The notes beneath the pieces were generated by a model. It was given only the letters and a program-made list of their open reading frames with translations, did not search any database and was not told the origin of the DNA. DNA of 64,000 nt. It comes from Natrinema amylolyticum (GTDB taxonomy: Archaea > Halobacteriota > Halobacteria > Halobacteriales > Natrialbaceae). Shown here piece after piece: positions 54,400 through 63,390 of this stretch; position 1 is the stretch's first letter; each line of letters starts with the position of its first letter. A program made the translations under genes and the position numbers. The stretch spans positions 496,001-560,000 of the forward strand of contig NZ_JAIWPJ010000002.1 of assembly GCF_020515625.1 (NCBI RefSeq), in the 5' to 3' direction.

Positions 54400-55389
54400 A
54401 TGAGCGACACTCACTGGTGGTTTTTCGATCTGGCAGTCGTCATCGCAGTCACCGGCGCCCTCACGTTCGGCATTATTTCAGGGTCGAGCGGGTCTGTGAG
54501 AATCGTGCTGACAATTCCGCTCGTTCTCTTCCTTCCTGGGTATACGCTGGTCTCGGCCCTCTTTCCGGACGAGCCAAACGACGACTATCGGACCTTCGAC
54601 GACGAGAAAACTGGACTCGGCAGTCCGTTACTAGTCAGCGGTGGTCTCGAGGCGGTCGAACGAATGGTCCTGTCAGTCGTATTTAGCGTTGCGATCGTAC
54701 CCGCGATAACCCTTTTCGCGACCATAACCCCAGGGGGAGTGACGCTCGAACCGGTACTCTCCGGACTGGCAGTTGTCACCGTCGTCCTCGCCCTCCTCGC
54801 GATCGGTTCTCGATACCGCTGTCCGCCCGATCGGCGGTTCACACCCTCGATATCGTCGGTCTCACCGTTCTTTACTCGAGTTCGTCCGAGTCCGTACGAG
54901 CGAATCAGTTACCGACCGTACAACGTAGCTATCGGGATCGGGCTGCTCCTATTGCTCGCGAGCGGTGGCTTTGCTCTCGCGAACCCGCCACAGCACGACG
55001 GGTTCACGGAACTGTCGATCGGATCAGAAAACGTCACCGGAGAGACGGAAACGACGTACGAGTCGACCTATACCGCGGGGGAACGTCAGGAACTGCAAGC
55101 GACGATCACGAACCGGGAGCACGAAGAGCGGACTTACACGACCGTGGTCCTACTCCAGCGGGTGAGCGACGACGGTTCCAACGTGACCGTCCGCGAATCG
55201 ACGGAGGTGGACAGAAAGACGGCGACGGTTCCCGATGGCGGTACGCACCGCCAGAGCCTCGAGATCACGCCGACGATGCGGGGGGACGACCTCCGGTTGA
55301 CGCTGCTGCTGTACGAGGGTGAACCGCCGGCGGAGCCGACGACCGACAACGCCTATCGCGTCGCCCGGCTTCCGATCGAGGTGGCATAG
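54400..55389 (+). CDS. DUF1616 membrane protein
   Basis: 329 residues from ATG 54400 rather than 54217. Four spans in the first 170 residues (DLAVVIAVTGALTFGII, VLTIPLVLFLPGYTLVSALFP with the DUF1616 PGY motif, MVLSVVFSVAIVPAITLF, VVTVVLALLAIG), one more near residue 185-205, then an external beta-rich domain (SENVTGETETTYESTYTAGERQELQATITN, LLQRVSDDGSNVTV) of the CARDB/Ig-like type. DUF1616 proteins cluster with archaeal glycan and S-layer genes; no biochemical role is established. Adjacent to the next gene (TAG-ATG). Confidence 0.88.
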   Translation: MSDTHWWFFDLAVVIAVTGALTFGIISGSSGSVRIVLTIPLVLFLPGYTLVSALFPDEPNDDYRTFDDEKTGLGSPLLVSGGLEAVERMVLSVVFSVAIVPAITLFATITPGGVTLEPVLSGLAVVTVVLALLAIGSRYRCPPDRRFTPSISSVSPFFTRVRPSPYERISYRPYNVAIGIGLLLLLASGGFALANPPQHDGFTELSIGSENVTGETETTYESTYTAGERQELQATITNREHEERTYTTVVLLQRVSDDGSNVTVRESTEVDRKTATVPDGGTHRQSLEITPTMRGDDLRLTLLLYEGEPPAEPTTDNAYRVARLPIEVA

Positions 55390-55968
55390 ATGTGGCCGTG
55401 GGAGCACCTCGCGTTCGCGTACGTCCTGTATTCTCTGACGACGAACGTGGTCTTTCGAACGTCGCCGTCGGCTCGCGAAACGATCGCCGTCGCCGTCGGG
55501 TCACAGTTACCGGACCTTATCGACAAGCCGCTCGCCTGGACGATCGGTATCACGGACGGCGGCTACTCGATCGGGCACTCGATTTTCGTCGCCCCGTTCG
55601 TTTGCCTCGCGGTATACGCGGTGGCCGTCCGGCGAGGGGAACGAGTCCTTTCGGGTGCCTTCGCACTCGCGTACCTCTCACACCCGATCGCCGACATGCT
55701 CAGCCAGTTGTTCAGAGGACGGGCGGTCGATCTCCGGACCGTCCTCTGGCCGATCACATCGCCGCCAGCGACCTCTCACGGTGGATTCCTCGATCACTTC
55801 GCTCTCTACTTCTTCCGATACGTGCACCAACTCCTCACCAGCGGGCTGACGGTACAGATCGCGTTCCAGTCCCTGCTCGGTCTCGCCGTGCTGGCACTCT
55901 GGCTGTTCGACGGTGCGCCGATCGCTGCTGACGCCTGGCGGCTGCTCCGCGCCCAGCGACATCGATGA
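55390..55968 (+). CDS. Membrane-bound metal-dependent hydrolase (DUF457/YdjM-like)
   Basis: 192 residues, four or five spans. The motif set WEHLAFAYVLY, SQLPDLIDKPLAW, GYSIGHSIF and LSHPIADMLSQ gives the scattered His/Asp residues of DUF457. The family is annotated as metal-dependent hydrolase on sequence grounds only. It starts directly after the DUF1616 stop, so the two are co-expressed; in haloarchaea the pair often flanks glycosylation genes. Confidence 0.82.
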   Translation: MWPWEHLAFAYVLYSLTTNVVFRTSPSARETIAVAVGSQLPDLIDKPLAWTIGITDGGYSIGHSIFVAPFVCLAVYAVAVRRGERVLSGAFALAYLSHPIADMLSQLFRGRAVDLRTVLWPITSPPATSHGGFLDHFALYFFRYVHQLLTSGLTVQIAFQSLLGLAVLALWLFDGAPIAADAWRLLRAQRHR

Positions 55969-56406
55969 TCGGCGATCAACCGCTATCGAAGGGGCTCCGA
56001 ACGGTTACTCCAAGGAAATTACGTCTCCCGGTCGAAATCACCTGAGACCACCACTGTGCGCTTCCCGTGGCTGTTCTGTGAGATGTCCTCCGGTCGAACG
56101 ACAGTGTCTCATCTGGGATACGGAACGTGACTCGGATCGCACAGAGAGCGTTGTCGATCGTCGTATCGAGTACAGGGGGAACTAGTCGTGTCGACCTCGA
56201 GAATCCGCTGAGATCGGCAGACAGACGGCAGAGGCAAGCCGATAGGCGACCGGTCGTCGGCTGTGCCATTACCGGTCGGGACGGTTCCGTCGGTTCCACT
56301 CACGGTCAGAACCGTTCGCAGTGGTCCGGAAAGAGGTGCAGTAGCCCGAAAAGGAGATGCAGTAGTCCGAGAAGATCGGGTCGTCCGGTCGAGACGACGG
56401 GGACGG
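55969..56406. other. Convergent spacer, no gene seen
   Basis: 438 bases between the DUF457-type gene and the end of the minus-strand operon. Frames on both strands are open in places, but no product looks conserved. It contains a short tandem repeat at 56317-56377. Confidence 0.5.
56317..56377. repeat. Three imperfect 20-21 base tandem repeats
   Basis: Units begin CGCAGTGGTCCGGAAAG (56317), TGCAGTAGCCCGAAAAG (56337) and TGCAGTAGTCCGAGAAG (56358). The shared core is GCAGT-(A/G)-G-(T/C)-CCG-x-(A/G)AAG. Their position is 30-90 bases past the end of the membrane protein gene. Likely slippage; a role in message ends is possible. Confidence 0.6.
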
Positions 56407-58383
56407 TCAGTTACTTGTCGGAGAGGCCGTACACATCGTCACGTCCCCGTTCGTGTAGACCGTGGCCTGCTCCGGCCGACAGAGTTGCTCTCGAGAGAGC
56501 TGTGCGATCCGTGCGTTCCCGTCGGCGTCCGTGACGTACGTCGCGTCGGTCGATTGTTCCGATCGATAGACCGTATAGTTGTGCGCCGCGATGCCGTCCT
56601 CGGGAACCGTCGCGGTCGTCGTCGACGGATACGCGCCGGTCCGACTGAACAGCGTCTGATACGGGTGGTCGGTGTGGAGTTGCTGATCGGGGCGGATCTC
56701 GTCTCCCTGCGGCGACCCGGTCAGCTCGCCGATCGACTCGGCCGCGGCGAGCTCCGATTCGTCGTACGCGAGGCGCTCGTGCTGGTTCGAGAAGACCGGA
56801 TTGTCGGCGTTGCTCTCGGCGGCGAGGACCATCGCGCCCGGATAGACGAGCACGACGACGAGCAACACGGAGGCGATCAGTGCCGGCGTCATGTTCCCTC
56901 TCAGCGCCCGTACGCCGATCGCACCGAGGACTGCCATCGGTGCGTAGAGGAACGCGAACCAGCGCGTCGGGATGAAGTTCCGGATGCCGAACATCGGCAG
57001 TCCGAGGACGAACACCAGCATGAAGGCTGCCGCCAGCAAGAGGGTGAACACCGACTGTTCGGCGCGTCGCCTGTGGACGACGTACAGACAGCCGACGAAC
57101 GTGACACCGAGCAGGAGCAGGAATCCGAGGTTGTCCACGTAGGGAACGAGCTGTTCGATCAGCGAGGGCGCGGCCTCGGCCCCCGCTTCGGCCCCGTCGG
57201 ACGAGTCGCCCGCGGTATTGAGGAATCCGGCGCTCTCCTCGAGCGTCTGGGTGAAGTAACTCAGGACCGTCGCCAGGAACGAGTCCTGACGATACGGTGT
57301 CAGCGACCACACGAAAATCGTCAGTCCGAGGTTGAAGACGACCAGTCCGACGAGGTTGACCGGTTTTTTCGTCCGGAAGACGCTCGTGTCGAGCCGCGTG
57401 AGCCCGAGCGGACCGATCACGAACACGATCTGAGCGAGAAACGCTGCGAGCAACAGGACGAGCATGATGAACGTCGACACCTGATGGGTGAGGATAACGG
57501 CGACGCTCGACAACACGAGGAGCGAGAAGTCCCGGATCGTGTACTCGATCCGCATCACTCGGATCAACGCGTACAACATCGCGAGGAAGAAGATCAGCCC
57601 CAGGCTCGTGGGGATGAGGTGCATTCCCCATCTCGCGACGTGGCTCGCGAAGGCGTAGAACGCCGTCGCCAGCACTGCCCACCGCGGCGAGACGAGCAAG
57701 TTCGTGGTCGCGTAGACGAGCAGGGCCGCGAGGGGCATCACGAGTCCCACGGAGAGATACAACGCGGCACGAATCGGGACGTCGTACAGCAGCGACGAAG
57801 CGGCGACCAGCAGGTGGTAAAACGGCGACCCGTAGTGTTTGTCGTGGGAAATCGCGCTCAGGGACTGCTCCGTGAGGATCGCATCGATGAATCCGCGGTG
57901 TGTCCAGATGTCGATCCCGATGAACCCCGGTGTCGCGTACAGCGCGGTGAACCGGAAGACGAACGCGAAGCAGACGATCTGGAGGAGCAGCAAGCCGGGA
58001 TGGAGGTCGCGATCGCTCGCGAAGACGATCTGGCCGATGACGAGCGTCCCGACGACGCTCGCCAGCCCGAAGAAGAGCCGCGTTCGCGCCCCCTGAACGA
58101 CCGTCAGCAGTACGAGCCCCGCGAGTCCGACCAGGACGACGCTCGGGAGCGCCATCGACACCGCCGACGGAAGGGTCGGGAAGGCCCGCGAGTCGTCCCG
58201 CTGATACAGGGAGAGGAGATACAACGCACACGCGGTGCCGAGGATCACCGGCACGGTATTGAGGTAAATCTGCGACGTGAGAAATCGCAGCGGAAACAGC
58301 ACCGCAGCGAGCAGGAAGCCGCAGATCGCCGCGACGGTGTCGAGTCGCAGCGGTCGCAGTTCCGACAGCGATCTATACTTCAT
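56407..58383 (-). CDS. Multi-span membrane protein, probable GT39/ArnT-like glycosyltransferase
   Basis: 658 residues from ATG 58383. About 13-14 spans occupy residues 15-520. The first long external loop has GFIGIDIWTHRGFIDAIL with acidic residues near a membrane edge, then HDKHYGSPFYHLLVAAS, which resembles GT-C enzymes of the dolichyl-phosphate mannosyltransferase class. RTRWFAFLY-like (PTRWFAFLYAPMAVL) follows, then an external C-terminal domain of about 130 residues (ESNADNPVFSNQHERLAYDESELAAAESIGELTG). It probably moves a sugar from dolichol phosphate to a glycan outside. Last gene of the four-gene operon, overlapping the GT4 stop by 11 bases. Confidence 0.75.
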   Translation of the reverse strand: MKYRSLSELRPLRLDTVAAICGFLLAAVLFPLRFLTSQIYLNTVPVILGTACALYLLSLYQRDDSRAFPTLPSAVSMALPSVVLVGLAGLVLLTVVQGARTRLFFGLASVVGTLVIGQIVFASDRDLHPGLLLLQIVCFAFVFRFTALYATPGFIGIDIWTHRGFIDAILTEQSLSAISHDKHYGSPFYHLLVAASSLLYDVPIRAALYLSVGLVMPLAALLVYATTNLLVSPRWAVLATAFYAFASHVARWGMHLIPTSLGLIFFLAMLYALIRVMRIEYTIRDFSLLVLSSVAVILTHQVSTFIMLVLLLAAFLAQIVFVIGPLGLTRLDTSVFRTKKPVNLVGLVVFNLGLTIFVWSLTPYRQDSFLATVLSYFTQTLEESAGFLNTAGDSSDGAEAGAEAAPSLIEQLVPYVDNLGFLLLLGVTFVGCLYVVHRRRAEQSVFTLLLAAAFMLVFVLGLPMFGIRNFIPTRWFAFLYAPMAVLGAIGVRALRGNMTPALIASVLLVVVLVYPGAMVLAAESNADNPVFSNQHERLAYDESELAAAESIGELTGSPQGDEIRPDQQLHTDHPYQTLFSRTGAYPSTTTATVPEDGIAAHNYTVYRSEQSTDATYVTDADGNARIAQLSREQLCRPEQATVYTNGDVTMCTASPTSN

Positions 58384-59335
58384 GGCTGACCCCCGTCGGA
58401 CGGCACAGCTCTCCGTCCCGGTCCAATAATCGGCGGTACAGTCCGTGGAGGCGCTCTCCGAGGGACTCGACGGAGAGCCCGTCGATCGAATCGCGACCGT
58501 CGGATCGTCCGCCGTCTTCGACGGCCCGCTCAAGCCCGCCGAGGAGCGCCCCGTCGTTGTCGCTGACGACGCAGTTCGTCACGCCGCGGACCGTCTCGCG
58601 GACGAATCCGACGTCCGTCGAGACGACCGGCAGGTTACACGCGGCGGCCTCCTTGACGACCATCGGGCCGCTCTCGCGTTTCGACGTGACAAGCAGGACG
58701 TCGCTCGCGTTCATGTAGTAGGGCATCACCTCGTGAGCGACGCCGGAGACCGTCCGGAGTTCGAGGTCGGCGTCCGCGTGCTCGACGAGCCGGCGTGCCC
58801 GCGAAAAGTCCTTCACCGATCGAGTTCGGTCGTACGGGAAGAGCGCGACCGGTCGATCGGTCTCCCATCCAATCTGCTCGCGCGCGTGCGCTCGAGACAT
58901 CGGCCGAAACAGCTCGGTGTCGACACCGAACGGAATCAGTCGGTGCTCGGCCTCGAGTTCGCGCGACATGGCCCGACTCGGAACGATCGCGGCGTCCGAC
59001 CGGCGGGCGCTGTGGCGACTGATCGATCGGAGCCACGACTGCCGGCTCATGAGATCGGTTCCCCACAGCGTCACGACGACCGGTCGCGTCGGCTGAGCGA
59101 GCGCGAAGGGGGCGACGAGCCCGTAGTTCGCGTGCACCAGATCGTACGACGTCGACTGGACCGCCGAGAGGAGTTTCGGGTAGAGTCGGGCGTAATCGAC
59201 TGCTGACCGGCCCGAATCCCCGCTGTGTTCGCCGGGGACTTCGAGGACCGTACAGTCGACGCCACGGTCCTCGAGGGCGGACACCTGCTGATCGAAAAAC
59301 GGCCGCGGCGACGTGACCAGTTGGAGTACCTTCAT
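58373..59335 (-). CDS. GT4 family glycosyltransferase
   Basis: 320 residues, a GT-B fold. MKVLQLVTSPRPFFDQQVSAL and YDLVHANYGLVAPFAL form the N-terminal acceptor domain. RLIPFGVDTELFRPM, ASDVLLVTSKRESGPMVVKEAAACNLPVVSTDVGFVRE is the donor site with the Glu-x7-Glu of GT4 (ESGPMVVKE). It is shorter than the usual 360-400 residues. The ATG overlaps the DUF354 stop (TGATG). It adds a sugar from a nucleotide donor to the growing glycan; linkage unknown. Confidence 0.9.
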   Translation of the reverse strand: MKVLQLVTSPRPFFDQQVSALEDRGVDCTVLEVPGEHSGDSGRSAVDYARLYPKLLSAVQSTSYDLVHANYGLVAPFALAQPTRPVVVTLWGTDLMSRQSWLRSISRHSARRSDAAIVPSRAMSRELEAEHRLIPFGVDTELFRPMSRAHAREQIGWETDRPVALFPYDRTRSVKDFSRARRLVEHADADLELRTVSGVAHEVMPYYMNASDVLLVTSKRESGPMVVKEAAACNLPVVSTDVGFVRETVRGVTNCVVSDNDGALLGGLERAVEDGGRSDGRDSIDGLSVESLGERLHGLYRRLLDRDGELCRPTGVSHEV

Positions 59336-60405
59336 CAGTGGCCTGTATCGGCTGCGGGAGTCGATCGTCCCGCGGTACGCGTCTGCGCGAGCGTCTCGAT
59401 CCGTCGGACGACGTAGTCCGTGACGTCGATCCGGTCGGCGAGCAGGCGCTCGCGACGGCGCTCCCACGTGTCGGCGGATTCGTCGACGACCGAGACGGCC
59501 CGCTCGAGCCCGTGCGCGTGTCTCGCATCGCCGTCGTACTCGAACAACAGGCCGTACTCCTCCTCGAGTTCCGTCGTGTAGCCGAGCGAAAGGGGGTTCA
59601 CGTAGACCGCGGGCGTGCCGAGCATGGCGGCTTCCGCCGCGGTCGTCGCCCCCTCGCTCAGCACGACGTCGGCGTACGCGAGCAGGTCGTGCATCCGGTC
59701 CGGCGACGTCTCGAATCGATACGATTCGAGGGCGGCCGGCGGCTCTCCTTCCGCCGTCAGTAGGACCCGGACGCCCGCATCCTCGAGTCGCTCGACGACC
59801 GCTCGGGGGTCGTCGAAGCCGCCGTGACCGACGTCGTGGGAGGCGTCCCAGCTGCTGAGTCGGACGACGGCGAACGATTCCTCGGGGGCGAGCCCGACGT
59901 CCTCGCGTACCGTCGGGTCGGGGTCGAACCGCTCGGGATGGAGATAGGCGAGTTCGTGATAGCCCGGGTACGTCACCTGTTTCGGGCCGATATCGTCCCG
60001 ATAACACGCCGGTGTGGCGATCACGTCCGCGAACGGATAGCCGAGTTTCGTGATGAGAGTCGCGTGTTCGGTGTCGTAGAAGACGAGACTCTTCGTACGC
60101 ACCATCGACGCGACGTGGGCGGCAGCGACGCCGCCGATCGCCGTGATCACGTCCGGATCGATCCGCCGCGCTCGCTGCAGCAGTCGCAGCTCGTACGTCG
60201 CCTGAACCGCCGCCAGCGAGACCAGCGAGTCGGATTCGCCGGCCAACACCTCGTGGTCGATGTCGTACGCTTCGAGGAGCCGGACGGCGACGTCGCTCTC
60301 GCGAGCGAAGACGTGGACGTCGTGGCCTCGCGCTTCCAGTTCCGCGATCGGATTCCGGAAGAAGTGGACGTGGCCGGGATGCTGGATCGTTATCATCACG
60401 CGCAT
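59335..60405 (-). CDS. DUF354 GT-B fold protein
   Basis: 356 residues. It starts MRVMITIQHPGHVHFFRNPIAELEARGHDVHVFARE, the DUF354 signature, and continues IDPDVITAIGGVAAAHVASM, YDTEHATLITKLGYPFADVI, and DVVLSEGATTAAEAAMLGTPAVYVN with the nucleotide-binding Ser-Glu-Gly. The fold is related to UDP-GlcNAc 2-epimerase and MurG. It is found in archaeal glycan clusters; whether it is an epimerase or a transferase is not known. The 117-base gap to the upstream dehydrogenase is the largest in the operon. Confidence 0.85.
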   Translation of the reverse strand: MRVMITIQHPGHVHFFRNPIAELEARGHDVHVFARESDVAVRLLEAYDIDHEVLAGESDSLVSLAAVQATYELRLLQRARRIDPDVITAIGGVAAAHVASMVRTKSLVFYDTEHATLITKLGYPFADVIATPACYRDDIGPKQVTYPGYHELAYLHPERFDPDPTVREDVGLAPEESFAVVRLSSWDASHDVGHGGFDDPRAVVERLEDAGVRVLLTAEGEPPAALESYRFETSPDRMHDLLAYADVVLSEGATTAAEAAMLGTPAVYVNPLSLGYTTELEEEYGLLFEYDGDARHAHGLERAVSVVDESADTWERRRERLLADRIDVTDYVVRRIETLAQTRTAGRSTPAADTGH

Positions 60406-60522
60406 CGTCAGTCCACCTCCGCGATCGGCCGGCGGCTCGAGACGGTGATCGCTGTCGGCGGCGTTCGACTCCGCGTCCGGACGATCGGTCCGTCGAAGAC
60501 GTGACGCTGGTCTCGCATCGCT

Positions 60523-61926
60523 TCACAACCTCCGGTAGGCGAGTCCCGCGTCGGCGGCGGCGTCTTCGTCGACCGCGCCGGTCACGTCGATCAGTGCGGG
60601 ATCGTCGGCGAGTTCGCTCGCCACTGCCTCGAGGTCCAGTTGTTCGAACTCCTCGTGGGGCGTCGCGAGCATGACGGCGTCGAACCCCTCGAACGAGAGT
60701 CGGTCCTGAACCTCGATGCCGAACGACTCTCGGGCCGCATCGTCGTCCGCGAACGGGTCGAACCCCTCGACGTCGATGTCGTACTCCCGGAGTTCGTCGA
60801 TGACGTTGCCGATCTTCGAGCTTCGAATGTCCCCGACGCCCGGTTTGTACGCCAGTCCCAACACCAGGACGCGACTCTCGCGGAGCGTCTTGTGACACTG
60901 GTTGAGCGCCTTGATCGTCAGCTCGGCGACGTGGTCGGGCACCGACTCGTTGACCTGCCGGCTCGTTTGCATGAGTTCGGGGTCGAACCCTTCTCGGGCC
61001 GATCGGTACGCGAAGAAGTACGGATCGACGGGAATGCAATGGCCGCCGACCAGCCCCGGCCGGTAGTCGTGGAAGTTCCACTTCGTGCCCGCGGCCTCGA
61101 GGACGGCCTGTCCGTCGACGTCCATGTTGTCGAGCGCCATCGAGAGCTCGTTGACGAACGCGATGTTGAGGTCCCGCTGGGCGTTCTCGACGACCTTGCA
61201 GGCTTCGGCGACCTCGATCGACGGGGCGCGGTGGACGCCCGCGTCGACGATCGACTCGTACAGCGTCGCCACGTCCTCGAGTACCCGCTCGTTCTGTGCG
61301 CTGACGACTTTGACGACGTCCTCGAGGCCGTGTTCCTCGTCGCCCGGCGTGGCGCGTTCCGGAGAGTAGCCGACGAAGAAGTCCGTGCCGGCGGTCAGTC
61401 CGGACGCGTCTTCGAGTGCCGGCACGAGCGTCTCGCGCGTCGTGCCCGGGTAGACCGTCGACTCGAGGACGACCGTCGTTCCGGGGTCCATCTTCGAGCC
61501 GACGGTGGTCGCCGCGCTCTCGACGTAGCCGAGGTCCGGCCGATCGTCGTCGTCGATCGGCGTGGGAACGGCGATAATGACGTAGTCGGCCGCACCGATC
61601 TCGGTCGCGTCGGTCGTATACGAGATGTCACCGTCCTGGATCGCGTCGTCGGAGAGGTCACCGGTCGTGTCGACGCCGTCCTGGAGTCGACCCACCGTCA
61701 CGTCGTCGACGTCGTATCCGATGACGCGGTAGTTCGACTGGGCGAACCCGACTGCGAGCGGGAGCCCGACGTACCCCAGTCCGACGACACAGATCGTCGC
61801 CGCACGCGTCGACTGTGCGTTCGAGTGCTCGAGGGCGGTCCCGCCGCGGCCGCTCGATTTTCGTGCGTGCTGGTCGCTCTCCCGATCGTCTGCTCGCGTC
61901 TCCGTGTCGCTGATTATCGTGGTCAT
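60523..61926 (-). CDS. Nucleotide-sugar (UDP-GlcNAc/ManNAc-type) 6-dehydrogenase
   Basis: 467 residues from ATG 61926, with about 45 non-conserved residues before ATICVVGLGYVGLPLAVGFAQ, the NAD Rossmann motif. Further segments: DYVIIAVPTPIDDDDRPDL, VVLESTVYPGTTRETLVP, FVGYSPERATPGDEEH, EVAEACKVVENAQRDLNIAFVNELS, GHCIPVDPYFFAY with the catalytic Cys (about residue 302), and VLGLAYKPGVGDIRSSK. The PERATPG and NAQRDLNIA versions suit the WecC branch, giving a uronic acid such as UDP-ManNAcA. First gene of the glycan operon. Confidence 0.9.
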   Translation of the reverse strand: MTTIISDTETRADDRESDQHARKSSGRGGTALEHSNAQSTRAATICVVGLGYVGLPLAVGFAQSNYRVIGYDVDDVTVGRLQDGVDTTGDLSDDAIQDGDISYTTDATEIGAADYVIIAVPTPIDDDDRPDLGYVESAATTVGSKMDPGTTVVLESTVYPGTTRETLVPALEDASGLTAGTDFFVGYSPERATPGDEEHGLEDVVKVVSAQNERVLEDVATLYESIVDAGVHRAPSIEVAEACKVVENAQRDLNIAFVNELSMALDNMDVDGQAVLEAAGTKWNFHDYRPGLVGGHCIPVDPYFFAYRSAREGFDPELMQTSRQVNESVPDHVAELTIKALNQCHKTLRESRVLVLGLAYKPGVGDIRSSKIGNVIDELREYDIDVEGFDPFADDDAARESFGIEVQDRLSFEGFDAVMLATPHEEFEQLDLEAVASELADDPALIDVTGAVDEDAAADAGLAYRRL

Positions 61927-62035
61927 GGGTGGTGCGTTGTCGCTGACCGTCGCACGACCGCGTGCGACGGTGACTCCGGAATCGGTGCACCCGCGAGCCG
62001 CGGGGCGTTCCGTGGAATCGACGAGTCGGTTGCGG

Positions 62036-62060
62036 GGGTTTACTATACCTCGAATAAACC
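62036..62060 (-). promoter_or_regulatory. Glycan-locus promoter element, site 11 (dehydrogenase operon)
   Basis: On the minus strand GGTTTATTCGAG then ATAGTAA, offset 11; the outer GGTTTA and TAAACC also form an inverted repeat. The first gene starts 120 bases downstream, so the message has a leader of about 90 bases without an obvious small frame. Confidence 0.55.
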
Positions 62061-62278
62061 GATGCGGGAGCGACAACGAGCGGACACCGGCGGTCGGGAC
62101 CGCTACTGACGGATTTGGCGGGTCGGGAGTCGGTCGTCCGAGTGAGCGCTTAGAACGTTGTTAAATCACCTGTACTGCTCTATAATGAAGGGGGCGCGGG
62201 TCGGATATCCGATGCGGTCGGCGAGGTCAAGACGCTCGTGACTCGGTCTCGCACCGACCGCAATCAGAACCGCGAATC

Positions 62279-62926
62279 ATGGTGTCCACGCCCCAGATCG
62301 GAGTCAGAGCACGGTTCGAATCGATTCGTAGCACCGTCTCGATCGACACGGTTCCGGCTTCGATACAGCGGTACGACGTCCACGCGATCGCATCGGGACC
62401 GGCCGTTCCACAGATTGGCGACCGGTCCGGTGGATCGTTGTCAGGGGTACAACTGCTTCGAGTGACGTCGTTCTGGGAATCGGCCCTGATCGCGGTTCTC
62501 TTCCTGTTGATCAGCGGCCTCATCGGTCTCCGCATGGCCGACGTGCTATCGGACCGTGATATCGACGTTTCGTCGTTCCCGCTGGTGACGGACACGGCAG
62601 GCGACGGAGATGGCTCGGATCACGCACGAACGAGCGACCGTGGAGCATACGAGTCGTATCTCTCGCCAGAAACGCCGCCACGGCTCCTGAGCGACGAAGG
62701 AAAGGTAGTCCGGCTCCTCGTCGCGAATCACGGCCAGATTCGTCAGCATCGACTCACCGAAGAGACCGGTTGGTCGAAGTCGAAGGTGAGCCGGATCTGC
62801 TCGCAGATGCACGATGACGGCACGATCGAGAAGCGATCGGTCGGCCGAGAGAACGTCATCACACTGGCCGATCGAACGTCGAGCCGAGAGACGGAGTCGG
62901 ACGAAGTCGATACCCCCCTGCCGTAG
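62279..62926 (+). CDS. Membrane-anchored winged-helix regulator
   Basis: 215 residues. An N-terminal external or cytoplasmic part of about 60 residues with no motif is followed by one span (SALIAVLFLLISGLIGLRMADVL, about residues 69-88). Residues about 137-200 are a winged helix: LLSDEGKVVRLLVANHGQIRQHRLTEETGWSKSKVSRICSQMHDDGTIEKRSVGRENVITLA, a pattern common in haloarchaeal membrane-bound MarR/IclR-like regulators. It sits between divergent promoter site 11 and glmS. It could relay cell-surface state to the locus (inference). Confidence 0.82.
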   Translation: MVSTPQIGVRARFESIRSTVSIDTVPASIQRYDVHAIASGPAVPQIGDRSGGSLSGVQLLRVTSFWESALIAVLFLLISGLIGLRMADVLSDRDIDVSSFPLVTDTAGDGDGSDHARTSDRGAYESYLSPETPPRLLSDEGKVVRLLVANHGQIRQHRLTEETGWSKSKVSRICSQMHDDGTIEKRSVGRENVITLADRTSSRETESDEVDTPLP

Positions 62927-63298
62927 GCGCGTACCGGACCCTGTCTTCACCCGCAGTCACACCCCACCCCGTTTTCAGCCACCAGTCGCTCGTTCGAGGG
63001 CGATCCGACTGCCGTCCGCGACGACCCCTGTTCCGACGTCCCGTCTCGAACTCGAGACTGTCCCGGAGTGATCGTTCGAACCCGAAAGAGAGCGGAGCGG
63101 TCACGGCATCCGGCAGGTTCGTCTCGACGCGATACAATCGGTCGTTGCCGAACGAACGAGGTCCCGTTCCGAGAGCCGGAATCGAACGACCGCCCGAGTA
63201 TGTCGGGATCGCAACCCGTGTGAGACGGAAATAGACGGTTTCGAGGATCGAACGCGGAATTATACGGCCGATAGATCCCGTCGTATGCGCCGTACCGA
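62927..63298. other. Spacer before glmS promoter, no gene seen
   Basis: About 370 bases after the winged-helix gene. Minus-strand frames are open but have low-complexity Arg/Ser-rich products typical of antisense shadows. No strong hairpin or repeat stands out. Confidence 0.45.
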
Positions 63299-63320
63299 GT
63301 TATTCGTGCTATAGTAATGG
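63299..63320 (+). promoter_or_regulatory. Glycan-locus promoter element, site 12 (glmS)
   Basis: GTTATTCG with TTA at 63300, then ATAGTAA at 63311, offset 11. It closely matches sites 3 and 11 (TTATTCG followed by CTATA or GTATA). glmS itself begins 223 bases downstream, so there is a long leader. Confidence 0.6.
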
Positions 63321-63390
63321 CCGCTGTCACACGTGATGAGAGTGAAGCCCCGGCCGTCGGCAGTACCGGCGGACGGGGTCGGAGATACCA

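Noticed and set aside
56263-58389. A 708-residue plus-strand frame opposite the multi-span membrane protein.
   Set aside because: It is an antisense shadow, rich in Arg, Glu, Gln and His with no hydrophobic core, while the minus-strand product is a regular membrane protein coupled to its neighbour.
58373-61081. A 902-residue open frame spanning GT4, DUF354 and part of the dehydrogenase.
   Set aside because: The conserved GT4 sequence begins at ATG 59335. Upstream residues are a shadow of DUF354 and the dehydrogenase in another frame.
62155-62190. A thirteenth copy of the shared promoter element before the membrane winged-helix gene (ATAATGA near 62181).
   Set aside because: The downstream box is present, but the bases 11 upstream read TGT rather than TTA or CTA, so it does not meet the pattern.
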